A stretch of DNA of 64,000 nucleotides, from the NCBI GenBank assembly GCA_902780635.1, contig CACZGH010000011.1, positions 62,001 through 126,000 on the forward strand, written 5' to 3'. The notes under the pieces are model-generated. The model did not search any database. It saw nothing but the letters and a program-made list of their open reading frames with translations, and was not told the origin of the DNA. This stretch comes from an uncultured Prevotellaceae bacterium. Lineage in GTDB: Bacteria; Bacteroidota; Bacteroidia; Bacteroidales; Bacteroidaceae. How positions within the stretch are numbered: the stretch's first letter is position 1; every line of letters starts with the position of its first letter. Of the stretch, positions 1 through 9,487 are shown piece by piece. Both the position numbers and the translations under genes were made by a program.

Positions 1-1482
1 TACTGCGACGCTTTCCAGACCACCCCTACGGCCAAAGGATGGGGGGAGAAAAGTGTGAATGCGATGGTGAAGCACTGGTATGGCTATGGGGCACAGGAGG
101 GAGGGCGCGACTCCCATTTCGCCTCTGGCAAATATGCCGTCTATCCCGGTCACAACCTGGCCATGCACAAGCGTTCGTTTGTGGAGGGAGCTTTCCGTCT
201 GCCGGGTGGCACGGAGATGGCCTCTGCCGTGATGCCCATCTACAGCATCCTGTGGGGACAGGATCCTTCGGGTGAGAATGTGGGAGGCAGTTACAGCCAG
301 TGGATGATTGAGCAGCAACTCCGCAAGGAGGCGAAATTTGAGGGTGTGGTATGTACCGACTGGAGCATCACCAAGGATATGAAAGTGCTTGACACCCCTA
401 TTGGCGGCAAACCATGGGGCGTGGAACAGCTGACAGAGGCAGAGCGGCACTACAAGATCCTAAAGGCTGGCGTCGACCAGTTTGGCGGCAACAACGAGAT
501 TGGCCCCATCATCGAGGCCTACCAGATGTGGTGCAAGGAGTATGGCGAAAAGAGCGCACGCGAGCGCTTTGAGTTGTCTGCCCGCCGGCTGTTGCTCAAC
601 GTGTTCAGAGTGGGTCTTTTTGAGAACCCCTACCTGAATCCCACAGAGACAGAGAAGATTGTCGGCAACCCACAGTTTATGAAAGAAGGCTATGACGCCC
701 AGTTGAAATCGGTCGTGATGCTGAAGAATCATGGCAACCAAACTTTGCCGATGAAAGGTAAGAAGAAGGTATACGTGCCCAAGCGCCATTTCCCTGCCAT
801 ACCAGGTATGTGGGGCGGTATCTCTGAGGAGAAGACCGTAGAGCCAATCGACCTGGACTTAGTGAAGAAATATTTCGAGGTGGTGACGCAGCCTGAGCAA
901 GCCGATTTTGCCCTTTGCCTCATCCAGGAGCCAAGCACTGGCGTGGGTTACAGCAAAGCTGACGCCATGAAGGGTGGCAATGGTTATGTGCCTGTCAGTC
1001 TGCAATATGAGGACTATACCGCCACCCATGCCCGCGCTGTCAGCATCGCTGGCGGCGACCCGATGGAACGCACCACCAACCGCAGCTTCAAGGGCAAGAG
1101 CGTGAAGACCTACAACCGTGATGACATGCTCTTGGTGGCAGACACCAAGGAGAAGATGGGCGACAAACCTGTGGTGGTTATCGTGGAAACAGGGCGCCCT
1201 GTGGTGCTCTCGGAGATAGAGCCGCATGCCGATGCGATACTTATCTCTTTCAACGTGCAGCACCAGGCATTGCTCGACATCATCAGCGGTCAGGCAGAGC
1301 CCACCGCCCTGCTGCCCATGCAGATGCCCGCCGATATGCAGACTGTGGAGGAACAGCAAGAGGATATGCCCCACGATATGCGCTGCTACCGTGATGCTGA
1401 CGGCCATCTATACGACTTCGCCTTCGGTCTCAACTGGAGCGGAGTGATCAAAGACGACAGAGTGAAGAAATATGCAAAATAA
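1..1482 (+). CDS. GH3 family beta-glycosidase, 5' end cut by window edge
   Basis: The reading frame is open from base 1, so the true start lies outside the window; the first ATG at 55 is internal. The visible part carries the end of the GH3 TIM-barrel domain, including GVVCTDWS, where the Asp at bases 358-360 matches the family nucleophile. The alpha/beta sandwich domain follows, ending near residue 490 of the fragment with no visible fibronectin-like third domain. GH3 enzymes remove terminal beta-linked glucose or xylose; the specificity cannot be read here. The stop lies 6 bases before the sensor-regulator gene, so the two are probably co-transcribed. The link to the fructan genes downstream is positional only, because GH3 enzymes do not act on fructans. 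Confidence 0.88.
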   Translation, partial: YCDAFQTTPTAKGWGEKSVNAMVKHWYGYGAQEGGRDSHFASGKYAVYPGHNLAMHKRSFVEGAFRLPGGTEMASAVMPIYSILWGQDPSGENVGGSYSQWMIEQQLRKEAKFEGVVCTDWSITKDMKVLDTPIGGKPWGVEQLTEAERHYKILKAGVDQFGGNNEIGPIIEAYQMWCKEYGEKSARERFELSARRLLLNVFRVGLFENPYLNPTETEKIVGNPQFMKEGYDAQLKSVVMLKNHGNQTLPMKGKKKVYVPKRHFPAIPGMWGGISEEKTVEPIDLDLVKKYFEVVTQPEQADFALCLIQEPSTGVGYSKADAMKGGNGYVPVSLQYEDYTATHARAVSIAGGDPMERTTNRSFKGKSVKTYNRDDMLLVADTKEKMGDKPVVVIVETGRPVVLSEIEPHADAILISFNVQHQALLDIISGQAEPTALLPMQMPADMQTVEEQQEDMPHDMRCYRDADGHLYDFAFGLNWSGVIKDDRVKKYAK

Positions 1483-1488
1483 CTATAT

Positions 1489-3045
1489 ATGAAGACGATC
1501 CATTCCACTTTCATATCCATGTTTCTGCTGGCGGCCATTCTGCTGACCGCATGTTCTGAAAGCCGCAAAACTTATAAAATAGGTGTGTCGCAATGTTCGG
1601 CAGGACAATGGCGAGACAAGGTGAACCGTGAGATGCTGGCCGCACAGCACCTCTATGATACAGACGCGAAAGTAGTAATAGCCAATGCCCACGACGACAC
1701 ACAGTTGCAGATACGGCAGATAGACAGTCTGTCGGAAAGCGGCATTGACCTGTTGGTGGTAGCCCCCAGCGAAGCGGTACCCCTCGCAGAGGCCATCCAG
1801 CGCACAAGAAAGAAAGGCATCCCTGTCATCTTCTTTGACCGTAAGGCTGAGACCAATGACTATAAGGCATTCATCGGCGGAAACAATGTGGAGGCTGGAC
1901 AGACAATGGGCGACTATGCCGTACTTCTGGCCAGGCAAATAACAGGACACCGTCCTGTCGTACTGGAGGTGACCGCAGCGATGAACACCTCACCGGCCCG
2001 GGAGCGGCATCATGGCTTCGCAAAAGCCATGGAGGGTCACTCCGAACTGGAATACATCTGTAAGGAGGGAGACTGGACCTCTGAAAAAACCTGTGAGATA
2101 GTGGCGGAGCAGATTGCGAAAGGTCCTCTTCCCGACATCGTATTCTGTCACAACGACGGCATGGGTACCGGTGCCTACAAGGCAGTGGTAGAAGCTGGCT
2201 ATGAGGGCAAAGTCAAGATAATCGGCATAGATGGTTTGCCAGAAGAAGGTATTGAGTACGTGAAATTGGGTCATCTGGTGGGCACCTATGTCTACCCCAC
2301 CCACGGCGAGGAAATCATCTTATTAGCACTCCGCATTCTCAACCAACAACCTTTCGAGCGAGAGAACACGCTCCAAGGCATGATCGTGACTCCTGAAAAC
2401 GCCGACCTCATAGCGCTCAACAGCCGTGAACTGATCAAACAAAACGACCACATGATCACCATCCATGACAAGTTGGAGGCCTTTTCCGGTCTATACAACA
2501 CCCAGCACAAAGTGCTGGTGGGTAGTTTTGTCTGCATCGCCTTGTTGCTTGGCGCACTCATCATAGCCTGGCGCGCGTTTCTCCAAACGCGCAAGACCAT
2601 CAGACAGCGGCAGACGATGAATGAAGAGCAGACATTGTTTTATACAGATGCCGTCAACCGGCAGCTGCGAGAAATCCTTGTCAGCCAGCCCGACGACATT
2701 CCATCCCCCCGCAAGCAGGATGTGCTGTTTGCCGAACAACTCAATGAAGCCATCCGCAAGAACATGTCCAATCCTAACTTGAAAATGGATGACCTGGGCG
2801 AGGATGTGGGTCTGGGGCGTGTGCAGCTGTATAGGAAGGTGAAAGCCCTGACAGGCCTGACACCAGTGGAACTACTGCGCCAGATGCGCCTGCAACGTGC
2901 CTATGCGCTGCTCAACTCGACGACCAAGACCGTTTCGGAGATCGCTTTTGAAGTTGGTTTCAACACTCCTGGCTATTTTTCCAAATGCTTCAAGGAGCAA
3001 TATGGCAAACTTCCCATGGATTTACGCACTGAAACAACTGACTAA
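1489..3045 (+). CDS. One-component sensor-regulator: periplasmic sugar-binding domain, TM helix, AraC HTH
   Basis: 518 residues. The N-terminus is a signal sequence with a lipobox-like LLTAC (Cys22). Residues about 28-330 form a LacI/RbsB-type periplasmic binding domain (KIGVSQCSAGQWR, FFDRKAETNDY, FCHNDGMGTGAYKAV). A hydrophobic helix follows at about 340-362, then a short linker and an AraC-type double helix-turn-helix at about 420-515 (FEVGFNTPGYFSKCFKEQYG). In the known fructan hybrid two-component sensor of B. thetaiotaomicron (BT1754), a similar periplasmic domain binds fructose but is followed by kinase and receiver domains. Those are absent here, so ligand binding would have to act directly on the cytoplasmic DNA-binding domain. 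It probably controls the susC operon downstream. Domain calls are strong; ligand and target are inferred. Confidence 0.88.
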   Translation: MKTIHSTFISMFLLAAILLTACSESRKTYKIGVSQCSAGQWRDKVNREMLAAQHLYDTDAKVVIANAHDDTQLQIRQIDSLSESGIDLLVVAPSEAVPLAEAIQRTRKKGIPVIFFDRKAETNDYKAFIGGNNVEAGQTMGDYAVLLARQITGHRPVVLEVTAAMNTSPARERHHGFAKAMEGHSELEYICKEGDWTSEKTCEIVAEQIAKGPLPDIVFCHNDGMGTGAYKAVVEAGYEGKVKIIGIDGLPEEGIEYVKLGHLVGTYVYPTHGEEIILLALRILNQQPFERENTLQGMIVTPENADLIALNSRELIKQNDHMITIHDKLEAFSGLYNTQHKVLVGSFVCIALLLGALIIAWRAFLQTRKTIRQRQTMNEEQTLFYTDAVNRQLREILVSQPDDIPSPRKQDVLFAEQLNEAIRKNMSNPNLKMDDLGEDVGLGRVQLYRKVKALTGLTPVELLRQMRLQRAYALLNSTTKTVSEIAFEVGFNTPGYFSKCFKEQYGKLPMDLRTETTD

Positions 3046-3088
3046 ACGAAACAACCTTTATAGTCTACTATTGTTGCATGTATCATTT

Positions 3089-3119
3089 TTGATAGTCAGT
3101 GAACGATAATTGATAGACA
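3089..3119 (+). promoter_or_regulatory. Candidate AraC-type operator upstream of susC (direct repeat)
   Basis: Two near-identical 10-mers, TTGATAGTCA (3089-3098) and TTGATAGACA (3110-3119), lie in the same orientation exactly 21 bp apart, two helical turns. AraC-family activators commonly bind such direct repeats. The second copy sits where a -33 element would be expected. No protein-DNA data are available; the regulator assignment rests on the neighbouring sensor gene. Confidence 0.5.
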
Positions 3120-3136
3120 ACTCTTTACGCGGTTAG

Positions 3137-3144
3137 TATCTTTG
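3137..3144 (+). promoter_or_regulatory. -7 promoter element for the susC operon
   Basis: TATCTTTG matches the Bacteroidales -7 consensus TAnnTTTG. The nearest upstream TTG (3110-3112) is 24 bases away, longer than the usual 19-21, which would fit a weak core promoter needing an activator. The start codon follows at 3190, giving a leader of roughly 40 bases. Confidence 0.6.
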
Positions 3145-3189
3145 CGCCATATTATCAATAATATAGTACTAACCAAAACGTAAGAGTAA

Positions 3190-6100
3190 ATGAAAGAACT
3201 GAAAAGATTCCTGCTGAGCATCATGCTCATTTTTGCGGGTACTTTAATGTACGCGCAAACGGGACCGACGTTCGACGGTGAAAACCTGATTGAGGGCACT
3301 GTGACCGATGCTTTCGGCCCTGTCATCGGCTGCACAGTGATGGAAAAAGGTACGTCAAACGGAACCGTCACCGACTTCGATGGCAACTTCAAACTAAACG
3401 TTCAACCTGGCAAGACGCTGGTATTTAGTTATATCGGCTTCCTGAACGTAGAGTTGCCAGCTGCCCAAGGCATGCAAGTAGAGTTGAAAGAAGACAGCAA
3501 ACAGCTGCAGGAGGTGGTGGTGACAGGTTATACCACCCAGCGCAAGGCCGACTTGACAGGCGCTGTCTCCACAGTGAATGTCGACGAACTGGCCAAGCAG
3601 AACGAGAACAACCCTGTCAAGGCATTGCAAGGCCGTGTCCCTGGTATGAATATCTCCGCCGACGGTTCTCCGTCAGGTTCTGCTACCGTCCGCATCCGTG
3701 GTATCGGTACGCTGAACAACAACGACCCCCTTTACATCATCGATGGCGTGCCGACGAAAGCTGGCATGCATGAGTTGAATGGCAACGACATCGAGAGCAT
3801 CCAAGTGCTCAAAGACGCTGCCTCAGCCAGCATCTATGGTTCACGTGCCGCCAACGGTGTCATCATCATCACCACCAAGCGTGGCAAGGATGGCAAGGTG
3901 AAGATCGACTTCGATGCCAGTGTTGCCATGCAAACCTATGCCCACAAGATGGAGGTGCTGAATGCCAAAGAGTTCGGCCAGGTGATGTGGCAAGGTTATG
4001 TCAATGATGGTCTGGATCCCAACAGCAATGGTCTGGGCTATCACTACGATTGGACCTACAATCCCCAAGGCTATCCTGTGCTCAACAAAATCACGATGAG
4101 CAAATACCTCGACATGGCAGGTACGACCCCTGCAGCAGACACCGACTGGTTTGACCAGACCACCCGTTCAGGTTTGATACAGCAGTATAACGCATCGTTG
4201 AGCAATGGTTCTGAGAAGGGATCGTCGTTCTTCTCATTGGGTTACTACAAGAACAAAGGTATCATCAAGCAGTCTGACTTTGAGCGCATCTCCGCCCGTA
4301 TGAACTCAGAATACAAGCTGGTGAAGATAGGCGACCGCAACATCGTGACTGTAGGTGAGCACTTTACCCTCAACCGCACCAACGAGGTGCAGGCTCCTGG
4401 CGGTTTCCTGGAGAATGTGCTGCAGTTCAACCCCTCTCTGCCGGTACGCACCTCCAACGGCGACTATGCTGGACCAGTGGGAGGCTACCCCGACCGTGAG
4501 AACCCTGTGGCTCGTCTGGACCGCAATAGTGACAACCGTTATGTCTACTGGCGTACCTTCGGCGATGCCTATATCAACATCAGTCCATTCAAAAACTTCA
4601 ATATCAAATCCACCTTCGGTCTCGACTATGCCCAGAAGGAGCAGCGCATCTTCACCTATCCTATCACTGAGGGTACAGTGGCCAACTCCATCAACGCTGT
4701 GGAGGCCAAACAAGAGCACTGGACCAAGTGGATGTGGAACGCCATCGCCACCTACAACCTGGAAATAGGCAAGCACCGTGCAGACGCTATGGTGGGTGTG
4801 GAGTTGAACCGTGAAGACGACAAATGGTTCAGCGGCAAGCAGTATGACTTTGTGGTACTCAACCCTGACTATATGTGGCCTGAGGCCGGTGTGGGAGAGT
4901 CAGAGGCATACGGTTCTGGCGAAGGCTATACGCTGACCTCTTTCTTCGGCAAAGCCAACTACACCTACAACGATCGCTATTTGGCCAGCCTCACGCTGCG
5001 TCACGACGGCAGTAGCCGCTTTGGCCGCAACAGCCGTTACGGTACCTTCCCCTCAGTGAGTGCCGGTTGGCGCATCAGCGAGGAGCCTTTCATGCAGAAT
5101 GTGCACTGGCTCGACAACCTGAAGCTCCGCGCCTCATGGGGACAGACAGGTAACCAGGAAATCTCCAATCTGGCCCGATACACCCTCTATGTGAGCAACT
5201 ACGGTGAGGCACAGTTTGGCGGACAGAGCTACGGCACCAGCTACGATATCGCTGGCACCAATGGTGGCCAGACGCTGCCCAGCGGTTTCAAGCGCAATCA
5301 GTTGGGCAATGACGACCTGAAGTGGGAAACCACCACTCAGACCAACTTCGGTTTCGACTTCGGGCTTTTCCACAACAGTCTGTATGGCTCTCTCGAATGG
5401 TACTTCAAAAAGACAAAAGACATCTTGGTCTACATGCCGGGCGTCGGCGTGATGGGTGAAGGAGCCAGCCAGTGGATCAATGCCGGTGAGATGGAAAACC
5501 GTGGTATTGAGTTCAATGTGGGCTACCGTGGCAAGATTGGGGCTTTCCAATATGACATCGCAGGCAACATCGGCACTTATCGTAACGAGGTGACCAAGAT
5601 ACCTGAGACCATCGCAGCCAAGGGCACTTTCGGCGGCAATGGTGTGGAGAGCGTGGTCGGGCATCCCCTTGGAGCACAGGTAGGCTACGTCTTCGACGGT
5701 ATCTTCAAGAGTCAGGAAGAGATTGACAACCACGCCTCACAAAACGGCGCTGGCCTGGGACGTATACGCTGGAAAGACCTTGACGGCAATGGCGTGATCA
5801 ACGAGAAAGACCAGAAATGGATCTACTCTCCAGTGCCTGATTTCACATGGGGTCTGAATGTCTACGTCCAGTACAAGAACTTCGACTTCACCATGTTCTG
5901 GCAAGGTGTACAGGGTGTGGATGTCATCAGCGACTTGAAGAAAGAGACCGACCTGTGGAGTGGTCTTAACATATCCAACCTCAACAAAGGCCGCCGGTTG
6001 CTTGACGCATGGAGTCCCACCAATATGGGCAGCAACATCCCTGCCATCAGCACGATGGACAACAATAATGAGAAGCGTGTGAGCAGTTTCTTCGTCGAAG

Positions 6101-6318
6101 ACGGCTCTTATGCTAAACTGCGTACCATACAGTTGGGCTTCAACTTCCCGACTAGCATCGCCGAGAAGCTCTACATGCAGCGTCTGCGCATGTATGTGTC
6201 TGCTCAGAACCTGCTCACCATCAAGGCCAAGAATTTCACGGGTGTAGACCCAGAGAACGCCAACTTCGGCTATCCTATTCCACTCAACGTGACTTTCGGA
6301 CTCAATGTATCATTCTAA
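3190..6318 (+). CDS. susC: SusC-family TonB-dependent outer-membrane transporter
   Basis: 1042 residues, normal for SusC. There is a signal peptide (about 1-23, ending MYAQ), a carboxypeptidase-like regulatory domain (about 33-105, IEGTVTDAFG and VFSYIGF), the plug domain (from EVVVTGYTTQRKADLTGA, with RGIGTLNNNDPLYIIDG) and a beta-barrel ending in a terminal Phe (LNVSF). It imports oligosaccharides across the outer membrane with its SusD partner, powered by TonB/ExbBD. The susD gene follows 13 bases after the stop. Sugar specificity cannot be read from this protein; the GH32 enzyme in the same operon points to fructan. Confidence 0.95.
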   Translation: MKELKRFLLSIMLIFAGTLMYAQTGPTFDGENLIEGTVTDAFGPVIGCTVMEKGTSNGTVTDFDGNFKLNVQPGKTLVFSYIGFLNVELPAAQGMQVELKEDSKQLQEVVVTGYTTQRKADLTGAVSTVNVDELAKQNENNPVKALQGRVPGMNISADGSPSGSATVRIRGIGTLNNNDPLYIIDGVPTKAGMHELNGNDIESIQVLKDAASASIYGSRAANGVIIITTKRGKDGKVKIDFDASVAMQTYAHKMEVLNAKEFGQVMWQGYVNDGLDPNSNGLGYHYDWTYNPQGYPVLNKITMSKYLDMAGTTPAADTDWFDQTTRSGLIQQYNASLSNGSEKGSSFFSLGYYKNKGIIKQSDFERISARMNSEYKLVKIGDRNIVTVGEHFTLNRTNEVQAPGGFLENVLQFNPSLPVRTSNGDYAGPVGGYPDRENPVARLDRNSDNRYVYWRTFGDAYINISPFKNFNIKSTFGLDYAQKEQRIFTYPITEGTVANSINAVEAKQEHWTKWMWNAIATYNLEIGKHRADAMVGVELNREDDKWFSGKQYDFVVLNPDYMWPEAGVGESEAYGSGEGYTLTSFFGKANYTYNDRYLASLTLRHDGSSRFGRNSRYGTFPSVSAGWRISEEPFMQNVHWLDNLKLRASWGQTGNQEISNLARYTLYVSNYGEAQFGGQSYGTSYDIAGTNGGQTLPSGFKRNQLGNDDLKWETTTQTNFGFDFGLFHNSLYGSLEWYFKKTKDILVYMPGVGVMGEGASQWINAGEMENRGIEFNVGYRGKIGAFQYDIAGNIGTYRNEVTKIPETIAAKGTFGGNGVESVVGHPLGAQVGYVFDGIFKSQEEIDNHASQNGAGLGRIRWKDLDGNGVINEKDQKWIYSPVPDFTWGLNVYVQYKNFDFTMFWQGVQGVDVISDLKKETDLWSGLNISNLNKGRRLLDAWSPTNMGSNIPAISTMDNNNEKRVSSFFVEDGSYAKLRTIQLGFNFPTSIAEKLYMQRLRMYVSAQNLLTIKAKNFTGVDPENANFGYPIPLNVTFGLNVSF

Positions 6319-6331
6319 ACCATCAGCAAAC

Positions 6332-8059
6332 ATGAAAACAATAATCAATATCCTCAGTGCAGCTCTTGTCGTTTGCAGTCTCTATAGTTGCAACGATTTC
6401 CTCGACGAGCACACACCGCAAGGCACACTCAGCGATGATCAGGTGAAGTCCTCTGAGAATGCAGAAGCCATGGCTGTCTCGGCTTATGCCATCTTTACGA
6501 CCGCCGAAGACATCAACTCTTCATTCTCCATGTGGAACTTCGACGTGCGCAGCGACGACGCCTACAAAGGCGGTAGTGGAACCAGTGATGGCGACGTGTT
6601 TCATCAGCTGGAGGTTCAGCAAGGTGTGCTGACGACCAACTGGAACATCAACGACATGTGGGTGCGCCTTTACAATAGTCTCTCGCGTGTCAACAGCGCC
6701 ATCGCCCTGCTCAACACATGCGATGACAGTTATGCGATGAAGCAGCAGCGCCTGGCAGAGATGAAGTTCCTCCGCGCTTATGGACACTTCCTGCTGAAAC
6801 GACTGTACAAGAACATCCCCTTCGTGGTCAACGAAAACCTGACCTACGACGAGTATAACGAACTATCCAACAGAACCTACACCAATGATGAAGGTTGGCA
6901 ACTGATCATCAACGATCTCATGGAGGCCTATAACACCCTGCCACAAACACAAGCAGAAAAGGGTCGCCCCACCAAAGCTTCCGCAGCAGCCTTCCTCGCA
7001 AAGGTCTACCTTTACAAAGCTTACCGTCAGGACGACGCCAATAGCAATCAGGTGACCGAAGTCAACCGTCAGGATCTGGAGAAAGTCATTGAGTTCACCA
7101 ACCCAGCCCTTTACTCTAATTATGGACTGGAAGACGACTTTCACAACAATTTCCGCCCCGAAGAGCAGTATGAAAATGGAAAGGAAAGTCTCTGGGCTAT
7201 CCAATACTCACGCAACGACGGTTCCACCTATGGCAACCTCAACTGGAGCTATGGTCTGATACCGCCTAACATCCCTGGTGCCACCGATGGAGGCTGTGAC
7301 TTCTACAAGCCGAGCCAGAACCTGGTAAATGCCTACCGCACCGGCGCTGATGGTCTGCCCCTGCTCGACACCTTCAACGAAAAGGATTATGACAAGTCGA
7401 ATGACAATGCCGACCCACGCCTGTTCCTCACCATCGGTATCCCAGGTCTTCCTTATATGTTCAACAAGAACTACATGATGGAGGAAACCAGTATATGGAG
7501 CCGCTCCAATGGTCTGTATGGTTACAATGTCACACTGAAACAGAATGTCGACCCCGCTCTGATAGACAGCTATCTCATCAAAGGCTCCTATTGGGCCAGT
7601 TCGATGAACCGCATTGTCTTCCGTTACGCCGATGTGTTGCTAGAACGTGCTGAGGCTTACGCACAGTTGGGCCAGGCCGACCAGGCCATCACTCTGGTCA
7701 ACCAGATCCGCACTCGTGCCGCTGGCAGCACACAGATGATAAGCAACTATCAGAGCCAGTATGGTGTGAAGATGTACATCACCAACTACAAAGGCAGCTA
7801 TTCCAAGGAAGACGCCATCAAGATCGTGAAGATGGAGCGCCGTCTGGAAATGGGTATGGAGAGCGAGCGCTTCTTCGACTTGGTACGCTGGGGTGATGCC
7901 GCCACCGTGCTCAACAAGTACTACGCAGAAGAGATAGGCCATTGCGCCATCTACAACGGAGCTCACTTCACTGCCAACAAAGACGAATACCTGCCTATTC
8001 CTTTTGAGCAGATCTCAGCCTCCAACGGCCACTACACACAGAATATTGGTAACTGGTAA
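6332..8059 (+). CDS. susD: SusD-family surface glycan-binding lipoprotein
   Basis: 575 residues. The chosen start at 6332 gives a lipoprotein signal with the lipobox LYSC (Cys20); an in-frame ATG at 6305 would overlap the end of susC and spoil the signal. SusD hallmarks are visible: the N-terminal NDFLDE motif, TPR-like helices, the segment RYADVLLERAEAYAQLG, and near the end RRLEMGMESERFFDLVRWG. It caps the SusC barrel and binds the substrate at the cell surface. Confidence 0.95.
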   Translation: MKTIINILSAALVVCSLYSCNDFLDEHTPQGTLSDDQVKSSENAEAMAVSAYAIFTTAEDINSSFSMWNFDVRSDDAYKGGSGTSDGDVFHQLEVQQGVLTTNWNINDMWVRLYNSLSRVNSAIALLNTCDDSYAMKQQRLAEMKFLRAYGHFLLKRLYKNIPFVVNENLTYDEYNELSNRTYTNDEGWQLIINDLMEAYNTLPQTQAEKGRPTKASAAAFLAKVYLYKAYRQDDANSNQVTEVNRQDLEKVIEFTNPALYSNYGLEDDFHNNFRPEEQYENGKESLWAIQYSRNDGSTYGNLNWSYGLIPPNIPGATDGGCDFYKPSQNLVNAYRTGADGLPLLDTFNEKDYDKSNDNADPRLFLTIGIPGLPYMFNKNYMMEETSIWSRSNGLYGYNVTLKQNVDPALIDSYLIKGSYWASSMNRIVFRYADVLLERAEAYAQLGQADQAITLVNQIRTRAAGSTQMISNYQSQYGVKMYITNYKGSYSKEDAIKIVKMERRLEMGMESERFFDLVRWGDAATVLNKYYAEEIGHCAIYNGAHFTANKDEYLPIPFEQISASNGHYTQNIGNW

Positions 8060-8080
8060 AACGTAACACAGAAAAGCAAT

Positions 8081-9478
8081 ATGAAAACAAAGATATTCAA
8101 CATCATAGGCGTCATCTGCATGCTTTGTGGTTTTGCCGCCTGTTCTGACGACAACGTCAGCGACCTCCAGCTCAGCGGCGACTGCATGGTTGAGGCCTTC
8201 GCCCTTGACAACTATCAGGGCAACATCGACCTCGCCTCTCGCAGCATCGTGGTACGCTTGCCTGAAGTCTATGAGACATCAGCCATGAAGGTGACCCAGC
8301 TCAGCCTCTCCAATGGCTCCGCATGCAATGTGCAGCAGGGCGAGACCCTTAACATGGATGCAGCAAAAGTTTTACACGTCACCAATGGCGACGTCTATCT
8401 CGACTGGACCGTTTCCGTGCTCCACGACGAAGCACGCATCACACAGTTTGTCATCAACGACATCTACATGGGTACTATCGACCAGACCACGAAGACCATC
8501 ACCGTGTATGTGCCCGCCTCTATCGGTCTGACCAACCTGGTGCCCACCATCACCTATAGCGCCAATGCCACCATCACCCCCGCATCGGGAGTGGCTCAGG
8601 ACTTCACACAGCCTGTCATTTACAAGGTGACCAACAACTCTGCCGAGAGCACCTACACTGTCAAGGTGATCGCTATCGACAAGCCATCGGCCCTCTTCGT
8701 AGGCTCTACGCCAACGATGAACGACCTCGATCCTGAGGCCAAGACAGCCTGTGAATGGATGTTGGGCAACATACCCAACTCACTCTATGCCTCTTTCGCC
8801 GACATCGAAGCCAACACCGTAGACCTCTCTGAATGCAAGGTTATCTGGTGGCACTATCATGTGGACGGTGGTGTGGATGGCCACGATGTCTTCGCCGCCA
8901 AGGCTACTGACGCACTGGCTGCCAAGAACCAGCTGCGCTCCTTCTATGAGAATGGCGGAGCATTCTTCCTCACCCGCTATGCTACCAACCTGCCCTCATT
9001 CATCGGAGTGACCGGCGACGATGAGTGGACGACGCCCAACAACTGCTGGGGTCAGAATGAGGATGGCGCAGAACTCTGTGGAGGTCCTTGGACGTTCCGC
9101 ATCTTTGACGGTAAGAACGACCATCCTCTCTACCAGAACCTCATCGCTGGTGACAACCCCAACGAGGTGTACTGCACCGATGCTGGTTATCACATCACCA
9201 ACTCGACAGCTCAGTATCACATCGGCACCGACTGGGGTGGCTATGACAACCATGACGCATGGGAGGCCCGCACAGGTGGCAAGATCCTCGGTGTGGGCGG
9301 CGACGGTGCTGTTGTGGCTTGGGAATATCCCGCTCAGGCTGGCAAGGGTGGCATCATCTGTATCGGCTCTGGATGCTACGACTGGTATTCATACACCTAT
9401 GAGGCAGGTTACACTGAGAACTTCCATCGCAACATCGCTATCATTACACAGAACGCATTCAATTACTTAATGAAATAA
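8081..9478 (+). CDS. SusE-position surface lipoprotein (DUF4960-like C-terminal domain)
   Basis: 465 residues with a lipobox GFAAC (Cys21). Residues about 30-200 look like two Ig-like/DUF5018-type beta domains (TITYSANATITPASG, STYTVKVIAI). The C-terminal part, about 205-465, starts at ALFVGSTPTMNDLD and contains VIWWHYHVDGG and GGAFFLTRY; I take this to be DUF4960, recalled rather than searched. Its place after susCD fits a surface glycan-binding protein, like SusE or the levan-binding lipoprotein of Bacteroides. It may instead be an enzyme, because the C-terminal domain resembles a Rossmann-like fold. Confidence 0.75.
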   Translation: MKTKIFNIIGVICMLCGFAACSDDNVSDLQLSGDCMVEAFALDNYQGNIDLASRSIVVRLPEVYETSAMKVTQLSLSNGSACNVQQGETLNMDAAKVLHVTNGDVYLDWTVSVLHDEARITQFVINDIYMGTIDQTTKTITVYVPASIGLTNLVPTITYSANATITPASGVAQDFTQPVIYKVTNNSAESTYTVKVIAIDKPSALFVGSTPTMNDLDPEAKTACEWMLGNIPNSLYASFADIEANTVDLSECKVIWWHYHVDGGVDGHDVFAAKATDALAAKNQLRSFYENGGAFFLTRYATNLPSFIGVTGDDEWTTPNNCWGQNEDGAELCGGPWTFRIFDGKNDHPLYQNLIAGDNPNEVYCTDAGYHITNSTAQYHIGTDWGGYDNHDAWEARTGGKILGVGGDGAVVAWEYPAQAGKGGIICIGSGCYDWYSYTYEAGYTENFHRNIAIITQNAFNYLMK

Positions 9479-9487
9479 TTTGAGACT

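Noticed and set aside
859-1407. 182-residue frame opposite the GH3 gene, and similar long antisense frames over other GC-rich genes
   Set aside because: They mirror codon bias of the true genes, are His/Val-rich without domains, and lack start signals.
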